Source of the DNA: CAZEAP01 sp964510315
Lineage (GTDB): Bacteria > Planctomycetota > Brocadiia > SM23-32
Assembly: GCA_964510315.1 (NCBI GenBank)
Contig: CAZEAP010000018.1
Location: 12,168 to 76,167, forward strand
Direction of reading: 5' to 3'
DNA: 64,000 nucleotides
Every line of letters begins with the position of its first letter. The stretch's first letter is position 1. Under the pieces are notes generated by a model that was not told where the DNA came from, did not search any database, and saw only the letters and a program-made list of their open reading frames with translations. Of this stretch, positions 18,010 to 25,556 are shown one piece after another. A program made the translations under genes and the position numbers.

Positions 18010-18597
18010 GTGCGTACGAACGAAGTGAGCTGGACACTCGTCGTCACATTGGCGCTGCTGGCATTTCTTGTTATAGGCTGGTCGGGCCTCCATCGCCCCA
18101 CAGTCAACGTGGACAAGATCAATCGTCAGGCTCCTACCGCGGATGAAATCCACGTAGCCCCCGCGACAGAGGGTTGGGCGATTCGGCCGGTCCGCTTGCC
18201 CTTCCTGGTGGTCTCGGGGGGAGCCGGGCCTTTCCACGGTCGGCCGGCGTGGTGGTCTGGCTCGGACTGGAAGATCGCTGCTTTCCGGGGCGGAGAGGAA
18301 CTGTTTAGCGAGTGGGTCACCTCAAGAAAAGCAAGAAAACAGGACGCGCTTATCAGAGGACTGTCGCAGAGATACGGAACGCAATTCCGGAGGCAATGGC
18401 TCATAGCACACTCTTGCCGCCCAGTGGTGGCGACCGATACCGCTGCGCTGGAGCTGGGGCTGGCGCCGACCGGGGAACTGGCGCAGGCAGTCTATCTGTT
18501 CGAAGATGTTGAGAGCGTTCAGACCCCTCACGGCGCAGGGAATTGGGCTGGACGACCCTGCATTGGGCATGCTATGGTGGTGCGCCCCTTGAGGTGA
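18010..18597 (+). CDS. Hypothetical protein with N-terminal membrane anchor
   Basis: 195 residues from a GTG at 18010. One hydrophobic segment (about residues 8-25) suggests a signal anchor; the rest is soluble and not recognised. A weak GAGGTG ribosome site precedes it. Its last ~20 codons overlap, in another frame, DNA that clearly encodes ankyrin sequence. The 3' end may therefore be the product of a frameshift, and the original protein may have run into the ankyrin repeats. Codon use is less GC-rich at third positions than in the flanking metabolic genes, consistent with foreign origin. Confidence 0.45.
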   Translation: MRTNEVSWTLVVTLALLAFLVIGWSGLHRPTVNVDKINRQAPTADEIHVAPATEGWAIRPVRLPFLVVSGGAGPFHGRPAWWSGSDWKIAAFRGGEELFSEWVTSRKARKQDALIRGLSQRYGTQFRRQWLIAHSCRPVVATDTAALELGLAPTGELAQAVYLFEDVESVQTPHGAGNWAGRPCIGHAMVVRPLR

Positions 18598-18943
18598 TCG
18601 AGATGTTGCTGGAGTACGGGGCGCCCCTGAACGCCGGGGGAAGGGGCTGGACTCCTTTGCAGGCCGTTGCGGACACGACCGGCATTATGCACCTACCGGA
18701 CTTCGTTCACACTCTGTGCCGTCATGGAGCGGATGTTAACGCCCGCAACAAGCTCGGCCGGACCCCCTTGGCGGCATGTGCGGTCGCGTCGAGACGGTGC
18801 GCGCCCTCCTGGAGGCCGGCGCCGACCCGTCCATCACCGACAACCACGGCGCAACCCCCGCCGACTGCGCCAGCGAGAACGAGGAGATACTCAAACCCCT
18901 GGGGCAGTACGCCGACGACAACGAAGGCCCAACCGCAGATTGA
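18513..18943 (+). pseudogene. Frameshifted ankyrin-repeat remnant
   Basis: The frame from 18513 encodes WTTLHWACYGGAPLEVIEML, GWTPLQAVAD and HGADVNARNKLGRTPL, three ankyrin repeats. It then loses sense at a run of five C near 18762-18766. The ankyrin pattern continues in another frame from about 18770 (GRVETVRALLEAGADPSI, DNHGATPADCA) to a TGA at 18941. One missing base restores the whole. The stop codon lies inside the repeat at 18931-18962. It could be a sequencing error, but the neighbouring RHS gene is broken too. Confidence 0.65.
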
Positions 18944-18962
18944 CGCAGATAAACACAGACCA
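18931..18962 (+). repeat. Short dispersed-type repeat (CCGCAGAT.GACGCAGAT.AACACAGA)
   Basis: The 32 bp contain CCGCAGATTGACGCAGAT followed by AAACACAGACC, the style of short modular intergenic repeats seen in many environmental bacterial genomes (recalled from general experience, not searched). It sits exactly between the ankyrin remnant and the RHS remnant. Confidence 0.5.
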
Positions 18963-19013
18963 AGCACGTGCTTTGCCGATCTGACTCCACCGGGCCTTGG
19001 GTGGACAGGCTCC

Positions 19014-19304
19014 GGCGAGGTGGTGTATTATCACGACAGCGCCATCTACAGCATCTTCGCTCTTTCAAATCCCGATGAATCGGTCGTGGAGCGCTACCGC
19101 CACACCGCGTACGGGCAGACCACCGTCCTGGATGCCGACGGAAGCGACGATGCGAACGACCTGTCGGATGTAGAGAACCCGTATCTCTTCCAGTCTCGCC
19201 GGTGGGAGGGCGCGGCGGGCATCATGCAATTCCGCCACCGGGAATACGCCCCGGACCTCGGCCGCTTCCTCACCCGCGACCCCGCCGGCTACCGGGATGC
19301 CTTC
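19014..19304 (+). pseudogene. RHS-repeat-associated core domain remnant
   Basis: The frame encodes the end of an RHS/YD shell protein: FALSNPDESVVERYRHTAYG, then NPYLFQSRRWEG, then YAPDLGRFLTRDPAGY. These are the conserved core motifs that precede the polymorphic C-terminal tip. None of the preceding ~1000 residues of YD repeats is present, so only the last ~95 codons survive. One extra base near 19303 (AACTCTCTACGG) moves the rest of the core (LYGYVTQRPTSATDPMGLA) into the next frame, where it joins the cysteine-rich tip. Confidence 0.7.
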
Positions 19305-19704
19305 AACTCTCTACGGCTATGTCACCCAGCGCCCCACATCGGCGACAGATCCGATGGGATTGGCACGCTGGGAAGGCCACTACTTGATTTTAAGTATTGG
19401 CGAACTGTGGACTCTTTGTTACACTCATTGCTCCAAAGAGGGGGAAGGCGGTTCCGAGTACTGCTGCGAAGCCTGCTGCCTCGCAATGCCGGCCGCCCGC
19501 CAGTGTTCTTGTGGGAGCTTCCAGAGCGCGGCCAATCCCAGCGCTCTGGTGCCGGGCTGGTGTAAAGTCCTTTGCAAGCAGATTGCAGACGAAGAGTATG
19601 AGAAGTGCATGGATAAGTTCGGCAAATACCTTGGATTCGTTATATGCCCCAGGCACTGGCTGGCTGTGTACCACGCCTGCATCTGCGCCTGCATTGGTCT
19701 GTAA
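19297..19704 (+). CDS. RHS C-terminal tip module, cysteine-rich, candidate toxin domain
   Basis: 135 residues from an ATG at 19297. It starts with the end of the RHS core (LYGYVTQRPTSATDPMGLA); the DPxGL motif is where shell and polymorphic tip normally meet. The following ~113 residues are unrecognised and contain 15 cysteines, including EYCCEACC, QCSC, WCKVLC and ACICACIGL. No known nuclease or deaminase motif was seen. There is no good ribosome site at 19297, so this is either an orphan tip separated from its shell by the frameshift or the 3' half of a pseudogene. The membrane protein behind it occupies the usual immunity-gene position. Confidence 0.5.
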   Translation: MPSTLYGYVTQRPTSATDPMGLARWEGHYLILSIGELWTLCYTHCSKEGEGGSEYCCEACCLAMPAARQCSCGSFQSAANPSALVPGWCKVLCKQIADEEYEKCMDKFGKYLGFVICPRHWLAVYHACICACIGL

Positions 19705-19764
19705 CGAGGCACAGAACGTGTACACGCCCGGTCAATGATAGCACTCGAGATAGGAGGGGCGCTG

Positions 19765-20259
19765 ATGAATGAAAGCTGCAGCAACGTGCCCGGACCTGTT
19801 GAGACCATCGGATGGTTTTGGATTGCGGTCGGAGTGTTCCTCCGTTGGCCGGGGCTGGAGATTCCCCTCTCCGTTCTGTTAGTAGGGCCCGCACTATACG
19901 GCGCTGCCGAGACCCTTTGGGCGGTCCTTCTGCTTGCCGCCGGGGTTGTTGCTGTCATCGCCGGCGCAAGGTTTCTGAAACTCAGACGTTGGGCTCTGAG
20001 CGTTTTAGGGGCATTCAGTTGGTTGGCGATCGTCGGCGTGCTGGGGTTCGCTACGTACTTGATGTGGTTTACGTACTGGAGGAGACCGGTTGCGGAACGG
20101 AGCCCGGGGACTCTAAGCTTGGCCATCGGTGCGGCCACTCTGATCTCTCTCCTCTTGGGGGTTCCGTTTGTCCTTTCGCTCGCTCACATACGTAGCCAGG
20201 CTGTCCAGGAAGCGTTTCGCAGATCCGAGGGAAATCGGCCTGAGGTCGAAAATAGCTGA
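19765..20259 (+). CDS. Four-helix membrane protein, candidate immunity protein
   Basis: 164 residues from the ATG at 19765, with AGGAGGGGC upstream. Membrane segments lie near residues 12-30, 33-60, 70-95 and 115-140, followed by a charged tail. No family is recognised. It starts 60 bp after the cysteine-rich RHS tip on the same strand. In RHS toxin loci that is where the cognate immunity gene sits, and membrane immunity proteins are known for tips that attack membranes. The role is inference from position alone. Base composition is lower in GC than the surroundings. Confidence 0.55.
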   Translation: MNESCSNVPGPVETIGWFWIAVGVFLRWPGLEIPLSVLLVGPALYGAAETLWAVLLLAAGVVAVIAGARFLKLRRWALSVLGAFSWLAIVGVLGFATYLMWFTYWRRPVAERSPGTLSLAIGAATLISLLLGVPFVLSLAHIRSQAVQEAFRRSEGNRPEVENS

Positions 20260-20387
20260 GGTCGGTTGTCGTGCGGGCAGGCCGATGGAAGACCGCTGGA
20301 CTGTCCCAAGTGCGTATGAGTTGTGCTTCCGCAATAGGTTGCGCGAGCTGGCGCCAAACAAATTGGTTCGGACCCTGGAGGAATTAG

Positions 20388-20606
20388 GTGTCAGCTGCTT
20401 GGGGGTCCTTGGTCGGGGCTATCGCCGGAGCACTGGCTGGTGCGGGAGCCGGAAGCGCTGCAGAACCGGGAGGGGGCACCGCAGTTGGTTTTCTCATAGG
20501 AATGTTCGGTGGTGCAGTGGCGGGCAACGTTGTAGGCAAGAAGCTCTTCAGTCCTGTGGCTAAGGCAGAGATGCATTGCCGCGGTGATGTGTGCCTCAAA
20601 GACCGC
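20388..20606 (+). CDS. Glycine-zipper small membrane protein (3' limit uncertain)
   Basis: A GTG start with GGAGGAATTA upstream opens a frame encoding LVGAIAGALAGAGAGSA and, after a short linker, GFLIGMFGGAVAGNVVGKK. These are two glycine-zipper helices of the kind found in class II bacteriocins, phage holin-like proteins and outer-membrane Gly-zipper proteins. The frame stays open to 21011, but after about residue 70 the sequence has no protein character and runs out of frame with the gene at 20587. I therefore give only the credible part as the feature. No transporter or maturation gene is adjacent. Confidence 0.4.
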
Positions 20607-20826
20607 CCGGCGGGTACTCTGGCAGCGCTATGTGGTCGCTGGAATACTTGCCACCGGCTACATGTTAGTTGTGGCACTTGCGGGAGGCCCCGAACACGAG
20701 CTTCTGTCAGCGTTCGCGGCAGGAGTGTTTGTTGGAACGCTCGGCTGGACCGGAGACGTCCTCGGACCGAAGGCCCCGGACACGAAGGAAGACCCGGAGG
20801 CCCAACCGGACACGTCCGGAGCGTAA
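20587..20826 (+). CDS. Small two-helix membrane protein
   Basis: 79 residues from the ATG at 20587 (a GTG one codon earlier is possible). Two hydrophobic segments (about residues 14-33 and 41-57) are followed by a charged tail rich in Asp, Glu and Pro. It overlaps the open frame of the glycine-zipper ORF in another phase and may be a separate gene or its frameshifted second half. No strong ribosome site. Function unknown. Confidence 0.4.
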   Translation: MCASKTARRVLWQRYVVAGILATGYMLVVALAGGPEHELLSAFAAGVFVGTLGWTGDVLGPKAPDTKEDPEAQPDTSGA

Positions 20827-20891
20827 AGGGGGTTGGATCGGCGGTTTCTGAGTTGTGGCCAGAGCGGGAAGCTGAAGAAAAGAACCGACCC

Positions 20892-21120
20892 CTACTCCAA
20901 CTCCACCACGGCCACGTTGGTGCCCTTGCGGGCTTTCAAGCGCAGGTAGAAGGCCCTCAGGGGCCGGCCGGCCTCACCGCGCAGTGGGCGGCCTCCACCA
21001 CCAACGGGTAGCCCTCGTTGGTCTGGTATGTCTGCGCACCGGCCATGCGCTTCGCGTAGAGCCGCTCGAACTTCAGGCTCGTGGGAGCCGCCGGGGTGAA
21101 GGTGCGCCGGCAACGGTCAG
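20892..21120 (-). pseudogene. Possible transposase C-terminal fragment (IS110-like)
   Basis: On the minus strand one frame ends LRAFYLRLKARKGTNVAVVE, which resembles the C-terminal helix of IS110/IS116-type transposases (FYxRLxARKG). A neighbouring frame upstream carries FERLYAKRMAGAQTYQTNEG, so a frameshift lies between them. Only about 70 codons are left, and no inverted repeats were seen. The family call rests on one motif and is weak. Confidence 0.3.
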
Positions 21121-21235
21121 CGCTCAGAATCGGTGCCGGCGGCCCGGCTGGGACAACCAGGTGCTGGAGGAGATGCGAGAGAAGTTGACCGGACGGCTGC
21201 TGGACTTCTGCGACGCCGGCATCCGGGGGCCTGGG
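21121..21235. other. Right edge of the accessory island
   Basis: With the fragment before it, this completes about 400 bp without an intact gene between the island and the MetE-like gene. No motif was recognised. Confidence 0.4.
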
Positions 21236-22273
21236 CTATTGATCAAGGGCCGCCCGCACCCGGCGCAGCAAACGAAACACTCTCACCGCTTGGGCCTCGC
21301 TCATGCTGCCGGCGCCGCAGGAAGGTGTCAGGGCCGCCCTCTCCCATAGGAGCGAGGGGGAGATCCCCTTCTCCGTCAAGCCGGCGAAGCTCTGCCGGAG
21401 AGAGGCGGCCAAGGTGTCCACCTCCGCACGGGCTATGTCGGCGGTGGTTGGAACTATGCCCCACGCGATGCACCCGCCGCGGGCCAAGTGGACGGCGACG
21501 GCATCCGGGTAGAGTCCCATCGTGTGGCCGAACTGGTAGGCGTCGAAGTTCAGCACCTGCACTCCCGTGGAAGCCATAACGCTCCAGTCGCTGTTGCCGC
21601 ACACATGCATGCCGCTGATGCCCGCTGCCCCCTCTATGGCTTCGAAAATCTGGCCCAACATGGTGCGAACGTGCTCCCCCGAGATGCCGGCCAGGGCGCT
21701 GGAGCCGTAGGCGGCCAGCACGGGTTCGTCCACGAAGATTATAACGGCCTCCTCGGCGAACTCGCTGAGTTGCTCGACCTGCCAGCGTGCGTTGCGGGCC
21801 AGCATTCTGACCGCCGCGTCCCGCAGGTCCGAGTCGCTGAACAGGACGTCCCCCTGCCGGTTCTGGATACTGGTCGTATAGGTGATGGGCCCGGTGACCT
21901 GGCCCTTGACGTAGGGCCACTTCCGTCCGCCTGCAAGACGCCGGAAGGCGTTGAAGCCGGCCGCCCTATCCTCGCGCAAGCCAAAAGGCTCCTGATCTTC
22001 GGCCAGCAGGAGGCCGTAGAACTCCTCGAGTTCCTGGTATTTATGGCCGCCTTCCCAGCGAACCTTCCCTCCCACCGGATCGCCACGCACGCAGGGCATG
22101 GGGGGGCTGAACTGGGCAATCATCCCCTCCGCGAAGTCGCGCTTCGGCAGTTGCGGCCAGTAGGGTACTGAAACGCCCCCCTTCAGCACAAAGGCCGCCG
22201 CCTCATCGGGGTCTCGATACGGCAGACTTCCGATGCCCGTGGTCATCAGCGACGGTGTAAAGCCCGCATACAT
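21236..22273 (-). CDS. MetE-like (cobalamin-independent methionine synthase C-terminal domain) protein
   Basis: 345 residues of the UROD/MetE-like TIM-barrel superfamily, matching the zinc-bearing C-terminal half of MetE. Candidate zinc ligands are His223 and Cys225 (GMHVCGN), Glu183 (FVDEP) and Cys319 (LTPSCGAGS). A short MetE core without the N-terminal tetrahydrofolate-binding half is known from archaea and anaerobes, where it takes methyl groups from corrinoid proteins or other donors. The substrate is therefore uncertain. GTG at 22276 directly precedes the ATG chosen. It follows an extended -10 promoter at 22351. Confidence 0.82.
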   Translation of the reverse strand: MYAGFTPSLMTTGIGSLPYRDPDEAAAFVLKGGVSVPYWPQLPKRDFAEGMIAQFSPPMPCVRGDPVGGKVRWEGGHKYQELEEFYGLLLAEDQEPFGLREDRAAGFNAFRRLAGGRKWPYVKGQVTGPITYTTSIQNRQGDVLFSDSDLRDAAVRMLARNARWQVEQLSEFAEEAVIIFVDEPVLAAYGSSALAGISGEHVRTMLGQIFEAIEGAAGISGMHVCGNSDWSVMASTGVQVLNFDAYQFGHTMGLYPDAVAVHLARGGCIAWGIVPTTADIARAEVDTLAASLRQSFAGLTEKGISPSLLWERAALTPSCGAGSMSEAQAVRVFRLLRRVRAALDQ

Positions 22274-22276
22274 CAC

Positions 22277-22350
22277 TGTTGAGCGCCAGCGAACGGACCC
22301 GCCCGTGCTTCCGGCCGCTCGGGCGGAAGAGAACCCGGCTAAACCCAGAG
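22277..22350. other. Leader of the MetE-like gene
   Basis: The gap 22277-22637 holds this leader, the promoter at 22351-22359 and about 280 bp in which I see nothing convincing. Confidence 0.4.
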
Positions 22351-22359
22351 ATTATAGCA
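22351..22359 (-). promoter_or_regulatory. Extended -10 promoter for the MetE-like gene
   Basis: On the minus strand TGC-TATAAT, a perfect -10 with the extended TGn, about 70 bases before the gene start. The -35 is poor (TCGATG region), as is common for extended -10 promoters. Confidence 0.6.
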
Positions 22360-22637
22360 CGGTGGGACACCGGCATCGAGCCGCCGGCGTTAGTTCGCCG
22401 GGGCATGGGACACACCCGCGAAGGTGAAAAAGGCCAGAGATAGAGGGATGGCGCCCGCTTCGGAACGGCCGCGCGGAGGCGCCGACTTTGCTTTCCGCCG
22501 CCCCATGCCCGGTCTGCAAATGGATCCTTCCACCGGCACCATTGCTCTGCGGCCCGCCCCGCGAGGTGAGCATCCGCCTCCCGCGAAAGAGCCGCGCAAC
22601 CGTGCCGGAGCATTGACGGGGTGGGGACAACTCCGCC

Positions 22638-23918
22638 TCAGTCGCCGCGACGTTGTCGATAATCGGCGTGCGCCCGGCGGTAGTACGGCGTTTCCTCCGG
22701 GCCTTTTAGGAGAGGGTCTTCCACGCTCTCCATCCAGTTCCACAGGGCGTCCCTGAGCGTGGCTTTCACATCGGAGAGGGCGGGATCGGCGACCCGGTTG
22801 GTCGTCTCCAGAGGATCGGCCTCAAGATCGTAGAGTTCCCACACCGGCCAGTGCCACTTCTGCTCCGGCCCCGCCACGTTCGCCGGCGCGGGCGTCCATT
22901 TCCGAGGACCGATGTTCCAAAGGAGCTTGTAGCGCTCCGTGCGCACCATGCGGATCTCGTCCAGGAACAAAGCAAAGACCTGCTCGCGGGGGGGGCGTTC
23001 AGGATCGTCGCCGGCCAGCGCCCCGGCAAAGCTCCGGCCCTGGAGGTTCGCCGGCGCCGGCAGGTCCAGCAGTTCCAGCAACGTGGGGACGAAGTCCACG
23101 TTGCTCAGCAGGCGGTCGCACCTCCGACCGCCTTCGATCCCACCGCCCGGCCATCGCATCACGAGCGGAATGCCGACACCCGGATCATAGAGGGTGGTCT
23201 TGGCCCTCGGGAAGGCGATGCCGTGGTCGCTGGTGAAGACGACGAGCGTGTCCCGCTCCAGACCGCTCCGCGCAAGCGCATCCAGGACAACTCCCACGTG
23301 CTCGTCGGCCTTTCGGATCATCCCCTGCTGCTGGGCGAGCTGGCATCGGGCCGTCTCGTTGTCTACGAGCCAGGGGGGCACGTGGATGCCGTGCTCCGAA
23401 TCCGGCTCCACGCCGCCGGTGGTATGCGGCCGGTGCACCTCCTGGAATCCAACCTGCAGGTAAAACCGCTCCGAACCATCCCACCGCTGGAGCCACTTCG
23501 CGGCGAACGGAGCGATCACGTCGCAGGTGGGCATCGGGTCATTGCAGTGCACTTCTTCGAAGGCCAGTCGCTCTTGCACGCGATCGTGCGTGGTCTCATG
23601 CTGCCAGCCGATGAGAGCCGTGTGGTAGCCCGCGTCCCGCAGAAGGCGGCTGACGTGTTTTTCGGAACTCCCGATGCTGTATCGCTGCGGCCTGTGGGCC
23701 AGCCCGACACAGCCGTTGGACTGCGGATACCGGCCGGTCATCGCGCACGCCCGGCTCGGGCTGCACACAGAGGAGGTAGCCCAGTAGTTCTCAAAAAGAA
23801 CGCCATCGGCGGCAAGAGCGTCCACGCACGGGGTGTGCAACTCTCCGACCCCGTAGCAACCGATGAAGCGCCCCACGTCGTGCCATGAGATGTGGAGTAT
23901 GTTCGGCTGATCTGCCAT
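22638..23918 (-). CDS. Sulfatase (type I, formylglycine-dependent)
   Basis: 426 residues. The formylglycine signature is Cys52-Ser-Pro-Ser-Arg56 (VCSPSRACAMTGRYP), where the Cys must be oxidised by a maturase encoded elsewhere. The metal site includes HISWHDVG near the N-terminus and FTSDHG. The HISWHDxGR opening resembles heparan N-sulfatase-like (sulfamidase-like) members. There is no signal peptide, so it should act in the cytoplasm on imported sulfated sugars or on small sulfate esters. It lies 78 bp behind the GH57 gene on the same strand. Confidence 0.93.
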   Translation of the reverse strand: MADQPNILHISWHDVGRFIGCYGVGELHTPCVDALAADGVLFENYWATSSVCSPSRACAMTGRYPQSNGCVGLAHRPQRYSIGSSEKHVSRLLRDAGYHTALIGWQHETTHDRVQERLAFEEVHCNDPMPTCDVIAPFAAKWLQRWDGSERFYLQVGFQEVHRPHTTGGVEPDSEHGIHVPPWLVDNETARCQLAQQQGMIRKADEHVGVVLDALARSGLERDTLVVFTSDHGIAFPRAKTTLYDPGVGIPLVMRWPGGGIEGGRRCDRLLSNVDFVPTLLELLDLPAPANLQGRSFAGALAGDDPERPPREQVFALFLDEIRMVRTERYKLLWNIGPRKWTPAPANVAGPEQKWHWPVWELYDLEADPLETTNRVADPALSDVKATLRDALWNWMESVEDPLLKGPEETPYYRRAHADYRQRRGD

Positions 23919-23996
23919 GTCGCGTGTCCTCTTCGAAGCGTGGCGCCGGGAAACTGTGCGGCTCCCGTGAGGGCTGGGGCGGCGTTCGGGCTGACC

Positions 23997-25457
23997 TCAC
24001 ACCTTCGGCCTGACAACGTCCTCTATGCCGCGGCGGGCGTACTCCTCGTAGATCGCAGGGAGCTGGGCCTTCGCCTGCTCGGTCTGCTGCTGGTCGTTGA
24101 CGTTATGGTGGGCGGCGTAGAGGGCGTCCTGCAGTTCGGGGAAGGTCAGCTTGCGCAGATCGACCGAGGGGTCCAGCAGCTCCTCCTCCGGCTCCGGCTC
24201 GGGAGGCGTCTCCGGGGTTTCCTCGGGGACGGCCTCCTTCAGGTTCTCCAGCGCCTCGCGCGCAGCGTCCAGGTGTTCCTGCACCCACTGTCGGTTGAAC
24301 TCGCAGGTCTTGCGGGGAGGAGGCGGCCATCGGCCGTCGGAGTTCTCCGAGCAGGTCAGGTGGAACCAGAACTTCTCGACAAGCTCCTTGAACTGGGGGT
24401 CGGCCTCGGCGATCGGCTGGACGTTTTGCTTGTAGTCCTGTCGCAGAAGCGCGATCTGCGGGTCGAAGCGGCGCGACTCCGGCGTGCGCCCCCAGGCGGT
24501 GGCGTAGGTGCGGTGCCAGGCGAACTCGTCCTCCACGAAGTAGGGCTCCTCCACCGGCTCCATCTCGCAGGCTTCCTTGAAGGTGATCATTGGGCCGAGG
24601 TCCATGACGGCTTCGACCAGCGCTTCCAGCTTCTCGGCGGCGCGGTCGTCCCGGTTGAAAGTGCGGGAATAATCGCCCTCGTGCTTGATGTAGAAGTAGC
24701 CGGTGGTGCCGGTGTATTCGGCGTCGTCGGCGAGGATGATCAGGCACCCCTCATCGTCGCTGCCGCTCCAGCGCTCGACGTTGGCGATGTAGTCCTCCAG
24801 GGACACGTGTTCCCGGAAGTAGGCGATGGACTTGCCGGCCAGGCGGTCCGACCGACACATCCCATGCAGCCCGGGCACGACGTCGCGGAACGGCCTGTGG
24901 AGGAACCGGTCGTCGGGGTCCAGATCGTAATGCGGCAGGTGGCCGCCCCAGTTCATCGTCTGCGAGCGGTTCCGCTCCACCCAGCCGTACTCCTTGTCGT
25001 TGCATATCTTGTAGGACTCGAAGTCCAGGGTGAGGTACCTGTAGCCGACGTCGCGGAAGGTCTGGGGCACGTACTGCTTCCAGGAGCACTCCGGGTTCCA
25101 CCCCGACTCCGGCCGGAAGCCGAGGTGCTCCTCGTAAGTCCGCATGGCGAACTCGTTGGCCCAGCGGCCGTCCTCCTCCGGGAAATTGGCGAGCATGGGG
25201 TGGGCGTAGGGGGAGCCCATGAACTCACACTGCCCCCGCTGGACGGCGTCTTTGAGCTTCTCCAGCACGTCCGGGGTCAGCTCGGCCATCTGCTCGATGG
25301 TGAAGCCGGACGCCTCGAAGACGTACTGCGCCTCCGGGCACTTCTCGCGGAAGGTGTCGATTATCGTCTCGTATGAGGAGCGGATGCAGTCCTCGTAAAA
25401 CGGCGGCTCGAGGAACGCGTAATTCAGATTGGCGTGGAAGATAGTGAGATAGCGCAT
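23997..25457 (-). CDS. Glycoside hydrolase family 57 protein
   Basis: 486 residues. It begins MRYLTIFHANLNYAF with the GH57 His motif. GWNPECSW holds the likely nucleophile Glu (motif 3) and LADDAEY the likely acid Asp (motif 4). Members are alpha-amylases, 4-alpha-glucanotransferases, branching enzymes or alpha-galactosidases; which one cannot be told. The C-terminal third has a Pro/Glu-rich linker and a short helical tail of about 60 residues not usual for the family. The ATG at 25457 with GGAG upstream is chosen over a longer frame that overlaps the carB terminator. Confidence 0.82.
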   Translation of the reverse strand: MRYLTIFHANLNYAFLEPPFYEDCIRSSYETIIDTFREKCPEAQYVFEASGFTIEQMAELTPDVLEKLKDAVQRGQCEFMGSPYAHPMLANFPEEDGRWANEFAMRTYEEHLGFRPESGWNPECSWKQYVPQTFRDVGYRYLTLDFESYKICNDKEYGWVERNRSQTMNWGGHLPHYDLDPDDRFLHRPFRDVVPGLHGMCRSDRLAGKSIAYFREHVSLEDYIANVERWSGSDDEGCLIILADDAEYTGTTGYFYIKHEGDYSRTFNRDDRAAEKLEALVEAVMDLGPMITFKEACEMEPVEEPYFVEDEFAWHRTYATAWGRTPESRRFDPQIALLRQDYKQNVQPIAEADPQFKELVEKFWFHLTCSENSDGRWPPPPRKTCEFNRQWVQEHLDAAREALENLKEAVPEETPETPPEPEPEEELLDPSVDLRKLTFPELQDALYAAHHNVNDQQQTEQAKAQLPAIYEEYARRGIEDVVRPKV

Positions 25458-25500
25458 CAGACTCCTCGCAGAGCCGGCGAAAGCATTGAAGACACAGCGA

Positions 25501-25529
25501 ATACTAACCCCGAAAGCATCGATTTGCAA
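25501..25529 (-). promoter_or_regulatory. Candidate promoter for the GH57-sulfatase genes
   Basis: Minus strand TTGCAA (25529-25524), a 17-bp spacer and TAGTAT (25506-25501), about 44 bases before the GH57 start and just after the carB stem-loop. Confidence 0.5.
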
Positions 25530-25555
25530 AGACCGCCTGCGGCGGGCAGGAGGTC
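25527..25555 (-). terminator. Stem-loop terminator after carB
   Basis: Minus strand: GACC and CCTGC arms (25555-25552, 25550-25546) pair with GCAGG and GGTC (25540-25536, 25534-25531) around a 5-base loop, followed by TTTGC. It starts one base after the carB stop codon. The T-run is short. Confidence 0.5.
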
Positions 25556-25556
25556 C

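Noticed and set aside
21236..22273. Complete MetE methionine synthase.
   Set aside because: Only the C-terminal zinc-bearing half is present, so a call of full cobalamin-independent methionine synthase is not supported.
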